Positions 1 through 5,134 of a stretch of 7,014 bases of DNA are shown here, piece after piece. The notes under the pieces were generated by a model that searched no databases, was not told the origin of the DNA, and was given only the letters and a program-made list of their open reading frames with translations. The stretch covers positions 1 through 7,014 of the forward strand of contig CAMCMW010000075.1 in the NCBI GenBank assembly GCA_945876155.1. Reading direction: 5' to 3'. The position numbers and the translations under genes were made by a program. Numbering within the stretch: the first letter of the stretch is position 1; every line of letters starts with the position of its first letter. Source of the stretch: an uncultured Ruminococcus sp. (GTDB lineage: Bacteria > Bacillota > Clostridia > Oscillospirales > Ruminococcaceae).

Positions 1-13
1 TTAAGAGCGCAGC

Positions 14-358
14 GATTTAAATGAACCGCCGTCAGGCGGCGAAAAACTGACGGCACAAATCAAGTAAAATCTAAGAATATAAACAGACAACCCTCTGAAA
101 AATTCTCAGAGGGTTGCTTGTATTCGTATCGTTAGTTTTTCTCGCCTATCGGCGGTCATTCAATGCGCTTTCGCTGTTGAATGACAAAGCAGCCGTGGAT
201 AGTCTGGGTTTTGGTTAGCTAACTTGTGCTGTTAGTATGACTGATTTTATTTTTTCTGAACGGCGGCTTTTAAGGAGTTTCGCTCACTGCGGTGAGCGAC
301 AAGGGGGCTTTGCCCCCATTGACCCCCACAGCCTTTGAAAAGGCTGGCGAAACTTTTA
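14..358 (+). repeat. Structured non-coding intergenic repeat, left copy
   Basis: This stretch has no supportable gene. It is a diverged copy of the sequence at 6675-7014, which lies in the opposite orientation. The blocks best conserved between copies are the first 16 bases (14-29), AATCTAAGAAT (69-79), the hairpin at 155-185, about 30 bases at 270-300 and about 34 bases at 325-358. Visible hairpins are: 88-98 with 106-116 (11 bp, perfect); GTCATTCAA/TTGAATGAC (155-163, 177-185); TCGCTCAC/GTGAGCGA (280-287, 292-299); GGGGGC/GCCCCC (303-308, 312-317); and CAGCCTT/AAGGCTG (329-335, 340-346). AGTTTCGC (276-283) can also pair with GCGAAACT (347-354), closing a multi-branch structure around the last hairpins. 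No transposase or clear terminal inverted repeats are visible. The function is unknown. It could be a non-autonomous mobile element or a family of 3'-end RNA structures. I do not recognise a named family. Confidence 0.85.
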
Positions 359-392
359 TATTTGGTGCGGCAGTAGCTGTGGTATCTGGCAC

Positions 393-420
393 AAAAAAAT
401 ACGCCGGAACGCTCCGGCGC
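393..420 (-). terminator. Intrinsic terminator of spoVS
   Basis: Stem CGCCGGA/TCCGGCG (402-408 with 413-419) has a 4-nt loop. On the minus strand it is followed by a run of seven T (A-run at 393-399 on the plus strand). It lies 7 nt past the spoVS stop codon, and the adjacent repeat begins about 35 bp further on. Confidence 0.85.
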
Positions 421-426
421 TTTTAT

Positions 427-687
427 TTATCTCTGTTCGCAAATGAGCTTGATAGCTGTTCTCTCTTCACCGTCGATCTGAATATTGGCAAACGCCGGAA
501 TACAAATCAAATCAACGCCGATAGGTGCTAAATAACCTCTGGCAATTGCTATTGACTTTATTGCCTGATTAGCGGCTCCGGCTCCGACTGCCTGAACCTC
601 AACTGCTTTCTGTTCACGAATAACTCCTGCGATTGCTCCTGCAACTGAATTAGGCAAGGAGTGTGATGAAACCTTTAAAATTTCCAT
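427..687 (-). CDS. spoVS: Stage V sporulation protein S (SpoVS)
   Basis: SpoVS is a small Alba-like-fold protein. In Bacillus subtilis it influences sporulation around stage V (coat assembly and core dehydration) and the septation block of early mutants. Its biochemical activity is not settled. The 86 residues match the family along the whole length: MEILKVSSHSLPNSVAG at the N-terminus, then AVGAGAANQAIKSIAIARG, then GVDLICIPAF and IQIDGEERTAIKLI. An in-frame ATG at 702 exists, but it overlaps the GGAGG ribosome binding site. The ATG at 687 sits 8 nt after GGAGG and gives exactly the usual 86-residue length, so I chose 687. The gene lies downstream of ymdB in the same direction, as in Bacillus, but across a 124-bp gap that holds its own promoter. 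A strong terminator follows. Identification is very secure. Confidence 0.97.
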   Translation of the reverse strand: MEILKVSSHSLPNSVAGAIAGVIREQKAVEVQAVGAGAANQAIKSIAIARGYLAPIGVDLICIPAFANIQIDGEERTAIKLICEQR

Positions 688-701
688 TGTTTTGACCTCC
701 A

Positions 702-727
702 TAAAAATTAGCTGGTGTTAATTTTTA
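702..727 (-). other. Hairpin next to the spoVS ribosome binding site
   Basis: A perfect 9-bp A/T stem, TAAAAATTA (702-710) with TAATTTTTA (719-727), has an 8-nt loop. It ends one base from the GGAGG ribosome binding site of spoVS. It would be in the spoVS 5' leader. Weak A/T pairing beside a ribosome binding site could modulate translation or mRNA stability, but that is inference. Confidence 0.45.
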
Positions 728-759
728 ACTGCGTATAACGATGATTTTAATACAACTTC

Positions 760-788
760 ATTATACATCAACATGATTTTTTTTTCAA
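760..788 (-). promoter_or_regulatory. Sigma-A-type promoter of spoVS
   Basis: TTGAAA (783-788), 17-bp spacer, then a perfect TATAAT (760-765), reading towards spoVS. The predicted start is about 65 nt upstream of the ATG. In B. subtilis spoVS is under sigma-H. Here the visible match is to the vegetative consensus. Confidence 0.75.
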
Positions 789-811
789 TAGCCTGATTTG
801 AAAATTGTGAA

Positions 812-1582
812 TTATCTCTCAATTATTCTTGTAATTTTAGTACATTTGCCTATCTTTTCATCAAATGTTATTACCACTCCGTTGATAAAACAGGGCGTTT
901 CAGCCTCTCTGAACCTCACCGGATACTTAAACCGCAGTTTATCCACCGCCGGTTTTACCTCAACTCCCAGAACAGATTCCTCCGGTCCTGTCATGCCGGC
1001 GTCGGTGATATAGCCTGTGTGTCCGGAAAGTATCGTTTCATCTGATGTCTGTACATGAGTGTGAGTACCCATTACTGCTGTGACCTTTCCGGCAAGATGA
1101 TAGCCCATGGCTTTTTTCTCAGCGGTCGCCTCAGCATGAAAGTCCACAAAAATATTAGGGGTTTTGATTCCTTTCAGAACGCTGTCTATCACTGTAAACG
1201 GATTGTCAAGGGGTTCCATGTAAACAGTACCCATAAGATTTACAACCGCCGCCTTAAAAGAACCCATATCAATTATACTGATACCTTTTCCGCAGCAGCC
1301 CTCCGGATAATTCGCCGGACGGATAATATTGTCCTCGTTGTATATCGCAAGGGAATCACGCCTTTTATAGCAGTGATTTCCGGTGGTTATCACGTCCGCA
1401 CCGCAGTTATTCTTTATAAGTCCGGCTGAATATGCGGTGATACCGTTTCCCTGCGCCGAGTTTTCGCCGTTTACAACGGTTATATCAATGGAATATTTCT
1501 TTTTCAGATTGTAAATGCGTGACGCAAGAAAGTCGCATCCGCTTTTTCCTACAACATCGCCTATAAACAGTAAATTTTTCAT
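812..1582 (-). CDS. ymdB: YmdB family metallophosphoesterase (TIGR00282)
   Basis: This protein (256 aa) belongs to the calcineurin-like dimetal phosphoesterases. B. subtilis YmdB hydrolyses 2',3'-cyclic nucleotides and affects biofilm versus motility decisions and RNA turnover. The metal-binding and catalytic motifs are all visible: GDV with D9, GEN with E40/N41, GNH with N69/H70, DFHAE with H149, and GTHTH with H174/H176. The length is typical for the family (about 260 aa). It starts 13 bp after the upstream hydratase gene, with AAGGA just before the ATG, so the two are probably co-transcribed. spoVS lies downstream. In Bacillus the order is rny-ymdB-spoVS; the RNase Y gene is absent here and the hydratase gene occupies that place. 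Cytoplasmic, with no membrane segment. Confidence 0.95.
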   Translation of the reverse strand: MKNLLFIGDVVGKSGCDFLASRIYNLKKKYSIDITVVNGENSAQGNGITAYSAGLIKNNCGADVITTGNHCYKRRDSLAIYNEDNIIRPANYPEGCCGKGISIIDMGSFKAAVVNLMGTVYMEPLDNPFTVIDSVLKGIKTPNIFVDFHAEATAEKKAMGYHLAGKVTAVMGTHTHVQTSDETILSGHTGYITDAGMTGPEESVLGVEVKPAVDKLRFKYPVRFREAETPCFINGVVITFDEKIGKCTKITRIIER

Positions 1583-1595
1583 ATTGTTCCTTCAA

Positions 1596-2438
1596 TTATA
1601 TTATTTGTGACGCATGACGGGTAACGTGACAGCCGATATTTACCGCAACAGGAAGTCCTGCTATGTGGGTAGGCGCCTCCTCAATGTTTACGCACAATGC
1701 GGTTATTCTGCCGCCGAATCCCTGGGGTCCTATGCCAAGGCGGTTTATCTTGTCCAGCATTTTTCCCTCAAGGTCGGCGTAAAGACTTTTCTGGTTTCTT
1801 ATGGCAACGTCACGGCAGAGTGCTTTCTTCGCAAGGTATGCGCACTGTTCAAAGTTGCCGCCGATACCCACTCCCACAACCATAGGCGGACATGGATTGC
1901 TGCCGGCTTTTGAGGCAGTTTCGGTAACAAAATCCACAATATCCTCCACTGCCGCTGACGGTGTAAACATTTTAAGGGCAGACATATTTTCACTGCCGAA
2001 TCCCTTGGGGCATACATCTATTTTAACCTTATCTCCCGGAACTATTCTTGTATGTAACACAGCCGGAGTATTATCCCCTGTGTTCACTCTTTCCAGAGGG
2101 TCGCCCACAACAGAACAGCGCAGAAAACCTTCTGTATAGCCTCTTGAAACGCCCCTGTTGACTGCCTCCTCAAAGCTGCCGCCGATAAAATGAATGTCCT
2201 GACCAATCTCAGCAAAAATCACAGCCATACCAGTGTCCTGACAGACAGGAATATTTTCATCAGCCGCCGCTTTTATATTCGCTTTAAGGTCGTCAAAAAC
2301 GCTTTTTCCAGCCGGAGAAATTTCCTCCTCAGCCGCCTGTGTTATCCTTTTTTCAAGGTTTTCAGGAAGATGGATATTAGCCTGAATACAAAGGTTTCTT
2401 ATAACATTTTCTATTTCACTGACGTTTATTTCACGCAT
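1596..2438 (-). CDS. Class I fumarate hydratase / L-tartrate dehydratase alpha subunit
   Basis: The family catalyses reversible hydration of fumarate to malate, or dehydration of tartrate, using an oxygen-sensitive [4Fe-4S] cluster. In the two-subunit form the alpha subunit carries the cluster domain. This 280-residue protein has the usual alpha-subunit length. All three expected cluster cysteines are in place: C66 in CQDTG, C183 in NPCPPMVVGVGIGG, and C270 in NIGCHVTRHA. VNTGDNTPAVLH (about 118-129) and CPKGFGSENMS (143-153) are also family motifs. The start has AAAGGA about 10 nt upstream. Fumarase and tartrate dehydratase cannot be told apart by eye, so no symbol is given. The beta subunit, usually encoded immediately downstream, is missing: ymdB follows at 13 bp and a membrane protein gene lies upstream. 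It must be encoded elsewhere if the enzyme is functional. Confidence 0.93.
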   Translation of the reverse strand: MREINVSEIENVIRNLCIQANIHLPENLEKRITQAAEEEISPAGKSVFDDLKANIKAAADENIPVCQDTGMAVIFAEIGQDIHFIGGSFEEAVNRGVSRGYTEGFLRCSVVGDPLERVNTGDNTPAVLHTRIVPGDKVKIDVCPKGFGSENMSALKMFTPSAAVEDIVDFVTETASKAGSNPCPPMVVGVGIGGNFEQCAYLAKKALCRDVAIRNQKSLYADLEGKMLDKINRLGIGPQGFGGRITALCVNIEEAPTHIAGLPVAVNIGCHVTRHASQII

Positions 2439-2455
2439 AATGCAGGTTTCCTTTC

Positions 2456-2489
2456 ATGTAAAATTTTAAATTCCGTACAATTTTTACAT
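2456..2489. promoter_or_regulatory. A/T-rich inverted repeat upstream of the fumarase-ymdB operon
   Basis: ATGTAAAATT (2456-2465) faces AATTTTTACAT (2479-2489): ten pairs with one bulged base, 18-33 bp upstream of the hydratase start codon. No convincing -35/-10 pair is visible here, although TAAAAT-like sequence lies inside the repeat. It could be an operator overlapping the promoter or a leader hairpin. The A/T richness of the region weakens the case. Confidence 0.3.
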
Positions 2490-2506
2490 AATTTCTTCTT
2501 ACAAGC

Positions 2507-2533
2507 TTAAAGGTGCAAAAAATGCACCTTTAA
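2507..2533 (-). terminator. Hairpin after the DUF4870-like gene, probable terminator
   Basis: A perfect 11-bp stem, TTAAAGGTGCA with TGCACCTTTAA, has a 5-nt loop and lies 15 nt past the stop codon of the membrane protein gene. No uninterrupted T-run follows on the minus strand, so it is a weak terminator or a 3'-end stabilising hairpin. It separates this gene from the fumarase operon. Confidence 0.55.
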
Positions 2534-2548
2534 AAATATTTTCTGTTG

Positions 2549-2935
2549 TTATTTTATAACATCAAGCAGTTCGCCTATTACAGGGAGTTTTTTTGCCTTT
2601 CCCTGTGCTGCATTTACAACGCCGATAATGATATAAACTAGTACGGCAATTCCCAAAGCTACTGAAATAATACCGCTTATAATGCCGCCTATTGCAGGAA
2701 TCCAGCCGATTATGAAGTCTATCAGCGCATTTATTATTGAGCAGACAAACGAGAAAATCGTAAGTATCAGTCCCTGGTTAGCGTGAAATTTAGCGTACTT
2801 TGACGAGCCTGCCGCAAGCAGTGGTATCAGGAACAGCAGCGGGATATATGCTACAATCGTCAGCGCCTTGTTCTGCTCTATGTCATTGGTGTCAAACATT
2901 CCGGTCAGATCGTCTTTGTCAAAATTATTAGCCAT
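2549..2935 (-). CDS. DUF4870-like small integral membrane protein
   Basis: This 128-residue protein is predicted to be membrane-embedded. It has a polar acidic N-terminus (1-22), a first hydrophobic segment at about 24-43, the motif SKYAKFHANQGLIL (about 45-58), and then hydrophobic stretches at about 57-77 and 79-108. It ends with a positively charged AAQGKAKKLPVIGELL tail. The K-F-H-x-N-Q-x-L motif before a membrane segment is characteristic of the DUF4870/Tic20-like group of small bacterial membrane proteins, whose function is unknown. The start is supported by AAGGGG about 9 nt upstream. It has its own promoter in the 96-bp gap after nrdR and a hairpin after its stop, so it is probably a single-gene unit. 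Confidence 0.85.
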   Translation of the reverse strand: MANNFDKDDLTGMFDTNDIEQNKALTIVAYIPLLFLIPLLAAGSSKYAKFHANQGLILTIFSFVCSIINALIDFIIGWIPAIGGIISGIISVALGIAVLVYIIIGVVNAAQGKAKKLPVIGELLDVIK

Positions 2936-2956
2936 TGTTAGTTTCCCCTTTTCATC

Positions 2957-2985
2957 TTAATATTTTAATAATATCACATTGTAAA
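2957..2985 (-). promoter_or_regulatory. Candidate promoter of the DUF4870-like gene
   Basis: TTTACA (2980-2985), 17-bp spacer, TATTAA (2957-2962), about 20 bp upstream of the start codon on the minus strand. The match is moderate and the region is A/T-rich. Confidence 0.45.
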
Positions 2986-3031
2986 CTGTTTTTCTATACT
3001 AAATCAGCATTTCAGCAGTTTAAACAATTTA

Positions 3032-3499
3032 TTATTTTCTGTTTTGGTCATCTTGCTCAACGTTCAGTTCGCTTATTGCATTTACAAACTCCTCAACACT
3101 GGTAAACGCCTTATACACCGACGCAAACCTTATATAGGCAACATCGTCCACATCTTTGAGTATCTCCAGCGTCATATTGCCTATCTCCTCGGACGTTACC
3201 TGGTTTATCATGGCATTTGCAAAGTGGTTTTCAACGTCCTCTGCTATCTTGTTTACCTGCTCAATATTCACAGGACGCTTTTTTATGGCGTTGAAAATTC
3301 CACGCATAAGCTTGTTGCGGTCAAACGGCTCAAATGTACCGTCCTTTTTAACCACCATTATCATCGGACGCTCGATAACCTCAAAGGTCGTGAAACGCCG
3401 TCCGCACTTGCCGCACTCCCGACGCCTGCGCTTTTTATGCTCCATTGAACGGGAATCTATTATTTTTGTGTCTTCATTTCCGCAGTAGGGACATTGCAT
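3032..3499 (-). CDS. nrdR: Transcriptional repressor NrdR
   Basis: NrdR is the ATP/dATP-sensing repressor of ribonucleotide reductase genes. It binds NrdR boxes in their promoters. This 155-residue protein has the N-terminal zinc ribbon with C3-P-Y-C6 and C29-x-x-C32, the HKKRRRREC basic stretch, and RRFTTFE. An ATP-cone domain follows from about residue 46 (MIMVVKKDGTFEPFDRNKLM). The usual DSR...RRRR interval appears about two residues shorter than in the E. coli protein as I recall it. AGGA about 9 nt before the ATG supports the start. It lies 20 bp downstream of the isomerase-like gene and is probably co-transcribed with it. No ribonucleotide reductase gene and no clear NrdR box were seen in the window. 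Confidence 0.97.
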   Translation of the reverse strand: MQCPYCGNEDTKIIDSRSMEHKKRRRRECGKCGRRFTTFEVIERPMIMVVKKDGTFEPFDRNKLMRGIFNAIKKRPVNIEQVNKIAEDVENHFANAMINQVTSEEIGNMTLEILKDVDDVAYIRFASVYKAFTSVEEFVNAISELNVEQDDQNRK

Positions 3500-3519
3500 A
3501 AATTTTTCCTTTCTTTGTT

Positions 3520-4305
3520 TTACAGTTTGCCTATCATGCTGACAAGTGTATTGTAGTTCTCCACAAGGTCTGAAATACCGTCAAAATTACTCCTGTAAAG
3601 CTCCAGCATCACTGATGAATCGGGAGAATACTCCTTTAACAGTGCCAGGAACTGCTTTATATTAAACCTGCCCTTGCCTATCTGAAGGCAGTCACCAGCC
3701 TCTCCGTGGTCGCTGATATGAACGTGTACAACGTGACTTCCCAGTGTACGCAGTATATCAAAATTGCTTTCCCCTGAACGCACCGACTGTTTTGTGTCAA
3801 TCACAAACTTAGCGTCGTCCCCCAGATTTTCAACCATCTCCTTCATAAAATCAAGAGAACCGCTTGTACACCTTGATACATTCTCCTGGGCAACCGTTAT
3901 GCCGAATTTCTTTCCGGTATCCACAAGCCGCTGAAAGCTCTCAAAATAAAGGTCATTCTGTACGTTTAATATCTTTTTGTTTCCGTGGAAAACAAATATT
4001 TCTGCTCCCAGTATATTCATCGCCTCAAAATACTTCTTGTAGAAGTCTAAGGCGTCGTCCACTCTCCGCTCATAGCCGGAAAAAAACATCATTGGCTCTA
4101 ATGCACAGGTAAAGGGGTGCAGCGAACGGCAGGTCACCTCAAACCGTCTGAGGGTTTCGGCAAGACCGTTCACATAATTCTTTTTAAGTTCACTGGTTGT
4201 ATTAATAAAAATCTCGGTATGAGCAATGCCGTTTACGGCCAGATCATAAACCGATTCTTCGAGCAGCTTCGGATAAAGGCAAGCTGTTGAAACTCCGGCC
4301 CTCAT
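3520..4305 (-). CDS. Sugar phosphate isomerase/epimerase-like TIM-barrel protein
   Basis: The protein resembles the xylose isomerase-like / AP endonuclease family 2 TIM barrels. These use a divalent metal held by Glu, Asp, His and Glu at the barrel mouth to isomerise or epimerise sugars, or act on DNA in the Nfo branch. Candidate ligands, numbered from the chosen start, are H107 (VFHGNKK), E141 (AQENVS), D170 (VIDTKQS), H194/H196 with D199/H200 (VVHVHISDHGE) and E235 (MLELY). The substrate is unknown. An upstream GTG at 4317 is possible, but it lies inside GAGGTGAT, a good match to the extended Shine-Dalgarno sequence. I therefore chose the ATG at 4305 (261 aa); the longer form would be 265 aa. 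It is the first gene of a probable operon with nrdR and has a strong promoter. Confidence 0.85.
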   Translation of the reverse strand: MRAGVSTACLYPKLLEESVYDLAVNGIAHTEIFINTTSELKKNYVNGLAETLRRFEVTCRSLHPFTCALEPMMFFSGYERRVDDALDFYKKYFEAMNILGAEIFVFHGNKKILNVQNDLYFESFQRLVDTGKKFGITVAQENVSRCTSGSLDFMKEMVENLGDDAKFVIDTKQSVRSGESNFDILRTLGSHVVHVHISDHGEAGDCLQIGKGRFNIKQFLALLKEYSPDSSVMLELYRSNFDGISDLVENYNTLVSMIGKL

Positions 4306-4343
4306 TGCTCCTATCACCTCAATCTCTATGATTTACTACTATT

Positions 4344-4372
4344 ATTATAGCAAAAAATACTCGTAAATTCAA
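4344..4372 (-). promoter_or_regulatory. Extended -10 promoter of the isomerase-nrdR operon
   Basis: TTGAAT (4367-4372), 17-bp spacer, perfect TATAAT (4344-4349) preceded by TGC, an extended -10. It reads towards the isomerase gene and lies about 40 bp before its start. Confidence 0.8.
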
Positions 4373-4377
4373 TCCCT

Positions 4378-4440
4378 GATACCGAAAATTTCACACAAAA
4401 AATCATATTTTGCAGACGTGAAAAAACGATACCGTAAAAT
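4378..4440 (-). promoter_or_regulatory. Repeated ATTTT(A)CGGTATC motif upstream of the operon promoter
   Basis: On the minus strand ATTTTCGGTATC (rc of 4378-4389) and ATTTTACGGTATC (rc of 4428-4440) recur about 50 bp apart, the nearer one 5 bp upstream of the -35. Between them TTTCAC (4389-4394) and GTGAAA (4418-4423) form an inverted pair. The position suits an activator or repressor binding twice on the same face of the helix. The regulator is unknown. Confidence 0.4.
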
Positions 4441-4490
4441 AAATATTTGTCAGCAATACGTAAACATCTTTCATTTCTTTTCTCAGAAAA

Positions 4491-4521
4491 GAAAAACAGC
4501 ATACTCCAGAAGAGTATGCTG
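4491..4521 (-). terminator. Intrinsic terminator of rpsT
   Basis: A perfect 10-bp stem, CAGCATACTC (4497-4506) with GAGTATGCTG (4512-4521), has a 5-nt loop. On the minus strand five T follow directly. It lies 38 nt past the rpsT stop codon. Confidence 0.9.
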
Positions 4522-4559
4522 CCACATTTTATTAATCTGATTGCTTAAATTTCAAAAAA

Positions 4560-4820
4560 TCAGCCTGCTGCGTTGAGTTTCTTAGCGAGCTGTGACTTCT
4601 TTCTTGCAGCACAGTTCTTGTGCATAAGACCCTTAGCTGCTGCCTGGTCAACCTTCTTTATAGCAACTCTGATTGCCTCTGCCTTGTCAGCTGAATTAGC
4701 CTCGCAAGCGGCACCGGCATTCTTGAGAACAGTTTTAAGATTTGATTTTCTTGCCTTGTTGGCTGCTGCCTTTGTCTTATTAACCTTAACTCTCTTCATT
4801 GCGGATTTGATATTTGGCAT
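4560..4820 (-). CDS. rpsT: Small ribosomal subunit protein bS20
   Basis: S20 is a primary 16S rRNA-binding protein of the 30S subunit. The 86-residue product is the usual length and typical in sequence. It begins MPNIKSAMKRVKVNKTKAAAN, is very rich in Lys and Ala along three helices, and contains the conserved AIKKVDQAAAKGLMHKN region (about 53-69) followed by AARKKSQLAKKLN. The start is unambiguous: AAGGAGGTG lies about 7 nt before the ATG. It is transcribed alone, with a strong terminator behind it and a long structured leader in front. Its divergent arrangement with gpr is the same as in Bacillus. S20 represses translation of its own mRNA in E. coli; whether the leader here does the same is unknown. 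Confidence 0.98.
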   Translation of the reverse strand: MPNIKSAMKRVKVNKTKAAANKARKSNLKTVLKNAGAACEANSADKAEAIRVAIKKVDQAAAKGLMHKNCAARKKSQLAKKLNAAG

Positions 4821-4876
4821 TTTACTGCACCTCCTTAAAATTGAAATATCCTGAATTATTATTTACAGAATTTATC

Positions 4877-4984
4877 TTAATAATTCAAAAAATTCAGCAT
4901 AATATAAAAACAGCGCAAGCTGAAATCAGCAGGACACGACCGCTGTTTTTTGATCCGGATGTAATGAGCATCCGGACGGCGCAT
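4877..4984 (-). CDS. Possible leader peptide in the rpsT 5' region
   Basis: A 35-codon reading frame begins MRRPDAHYIRIKKQR and ends TAA. Its ATG is the one inside the duplicated 15-nt start region. It runs through both leader hairpins. The upstream ribosome binding site is weak (GGTG only) and the sequence resembles nothing I can name. It may be a chance frame within a structured RNA. It is listed because of the copied start context, with low confidence. Confidence 0.2.
   Translation of the reverse strand: MRRPDAHYIRIKKQRSCPADFSLRCFYIMLNFLNY
4901..4976 (-). ncRNA. Structured rpsT leader or small RNA with terminator-like stem
   Basis: Reading on the minus strand there is first a 7-bp hairpin, CCGGATG/CATCCGG (4969-4975, 4955-4961). 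Next comes a long stem, AAAAAACAGCG with CGCTGTTTTT (4941-4951, 4906-4915). That stem encloses the smaller pair GCTG/CAGC (4927-4930, 4919-4922) and ends in a T-run. A good promoter lies just upstream. The arrangement could be an attenuator in front of rpsT, a short terminated RNA of about 100 nt, or a fold protecting the mRNA. I do not recognise a known riboswitch or ribosomal-protein leader. Confidence 0.5.
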
Positions 4985-5008
4985 TTTACTGCACCAACGC
5001 TAATAATT

Positions 5009-5037
5009 ATTTTACCATTTTACAGCGCAAATTGCAA
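5009..5037 (-). promoter_or_regulatory. Extended -10 promoter for the rpsT leader
   Basis: TTGCAA (5032-5037), 17-bp spacer, TAAAAT (5009-5014) preceded by TGG. It predicts a start near 5000 and a leader of about 180 nt before rpsT. Confidence 0.6.
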
Positions 5038-5061
5038 TAGGCAAAATCAAAACAAAATCAC

Positions 5062-5090
5062 GAAATTAAAGCGTTGATTTAAAGCATAAT
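5062..5090 (+). promoter_or_regulatory. Tentative forespore-type promoter of gpr
   Basis: GAAATT (5062-5067), 17 bp, CATAAT (5085-5090), about 45 bp before the gpr start. The -10 resembles the CATAMTA pattern of forespore sigma factors, under which gpr is expressed in Bacillus. The -35 match is poor and the surroundings are A/T-rich. Confidence 0.25.
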
Positions 5091-5134
5091 GCACAATAAA
5101 ATCAAAATTTCACTAAAAGGGAGCTGATTTACTT

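Larger units (their letters stand above)
4817..4995 (-). repeat. 15-nt duplication of the rpsT start region
   Basis: On the minus strand GGTGCAGTAAAATGC occurs exactly twice: at 4831-4817, where it is the end of the rpsT Shine-Dalgarno sequence plus spacer and start codon, and at 4995-4981, near the predicted 5' end of the rpsT leader. The flanks of the two copies do not match. Confidence 0.7.

Noticed and set aside
14..358. Repeat as a CRISPR array, tRNA or riboswitch
   Set aside because: There are no regularly spaced identical repeats, no tRNA cloverleaf with conserved T-loop, and it lies downstream of genes rather than upstream.
292..531. 79-codon plus-strand frame across the left repeat and the spoVS 3' end
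   Set aside because: It runs through the repeat hairpins, the terminator and antisense to spoVS; the sequence has no recognisable protein features.
688..702. Upstream ATG start for spoVS
   Set aside because: The ATG overlaps the GGAGG ribosome binding site that serves the ATG at 687, and the family starts at MEILKVS.
4306..4317. GTG start for the isomerase-like gene
   Set aside because: The GTG is part of the GAGGTGAT Shine-Dalgarno sequence for the ATG at 4305. The choice is likely but not proven.
4318..4490. NrdR box in front of the isomerase-nrdR operon
   Set aside because: I found no ACACWATATATWGTGT-like sequence; the repeated motif there is different.
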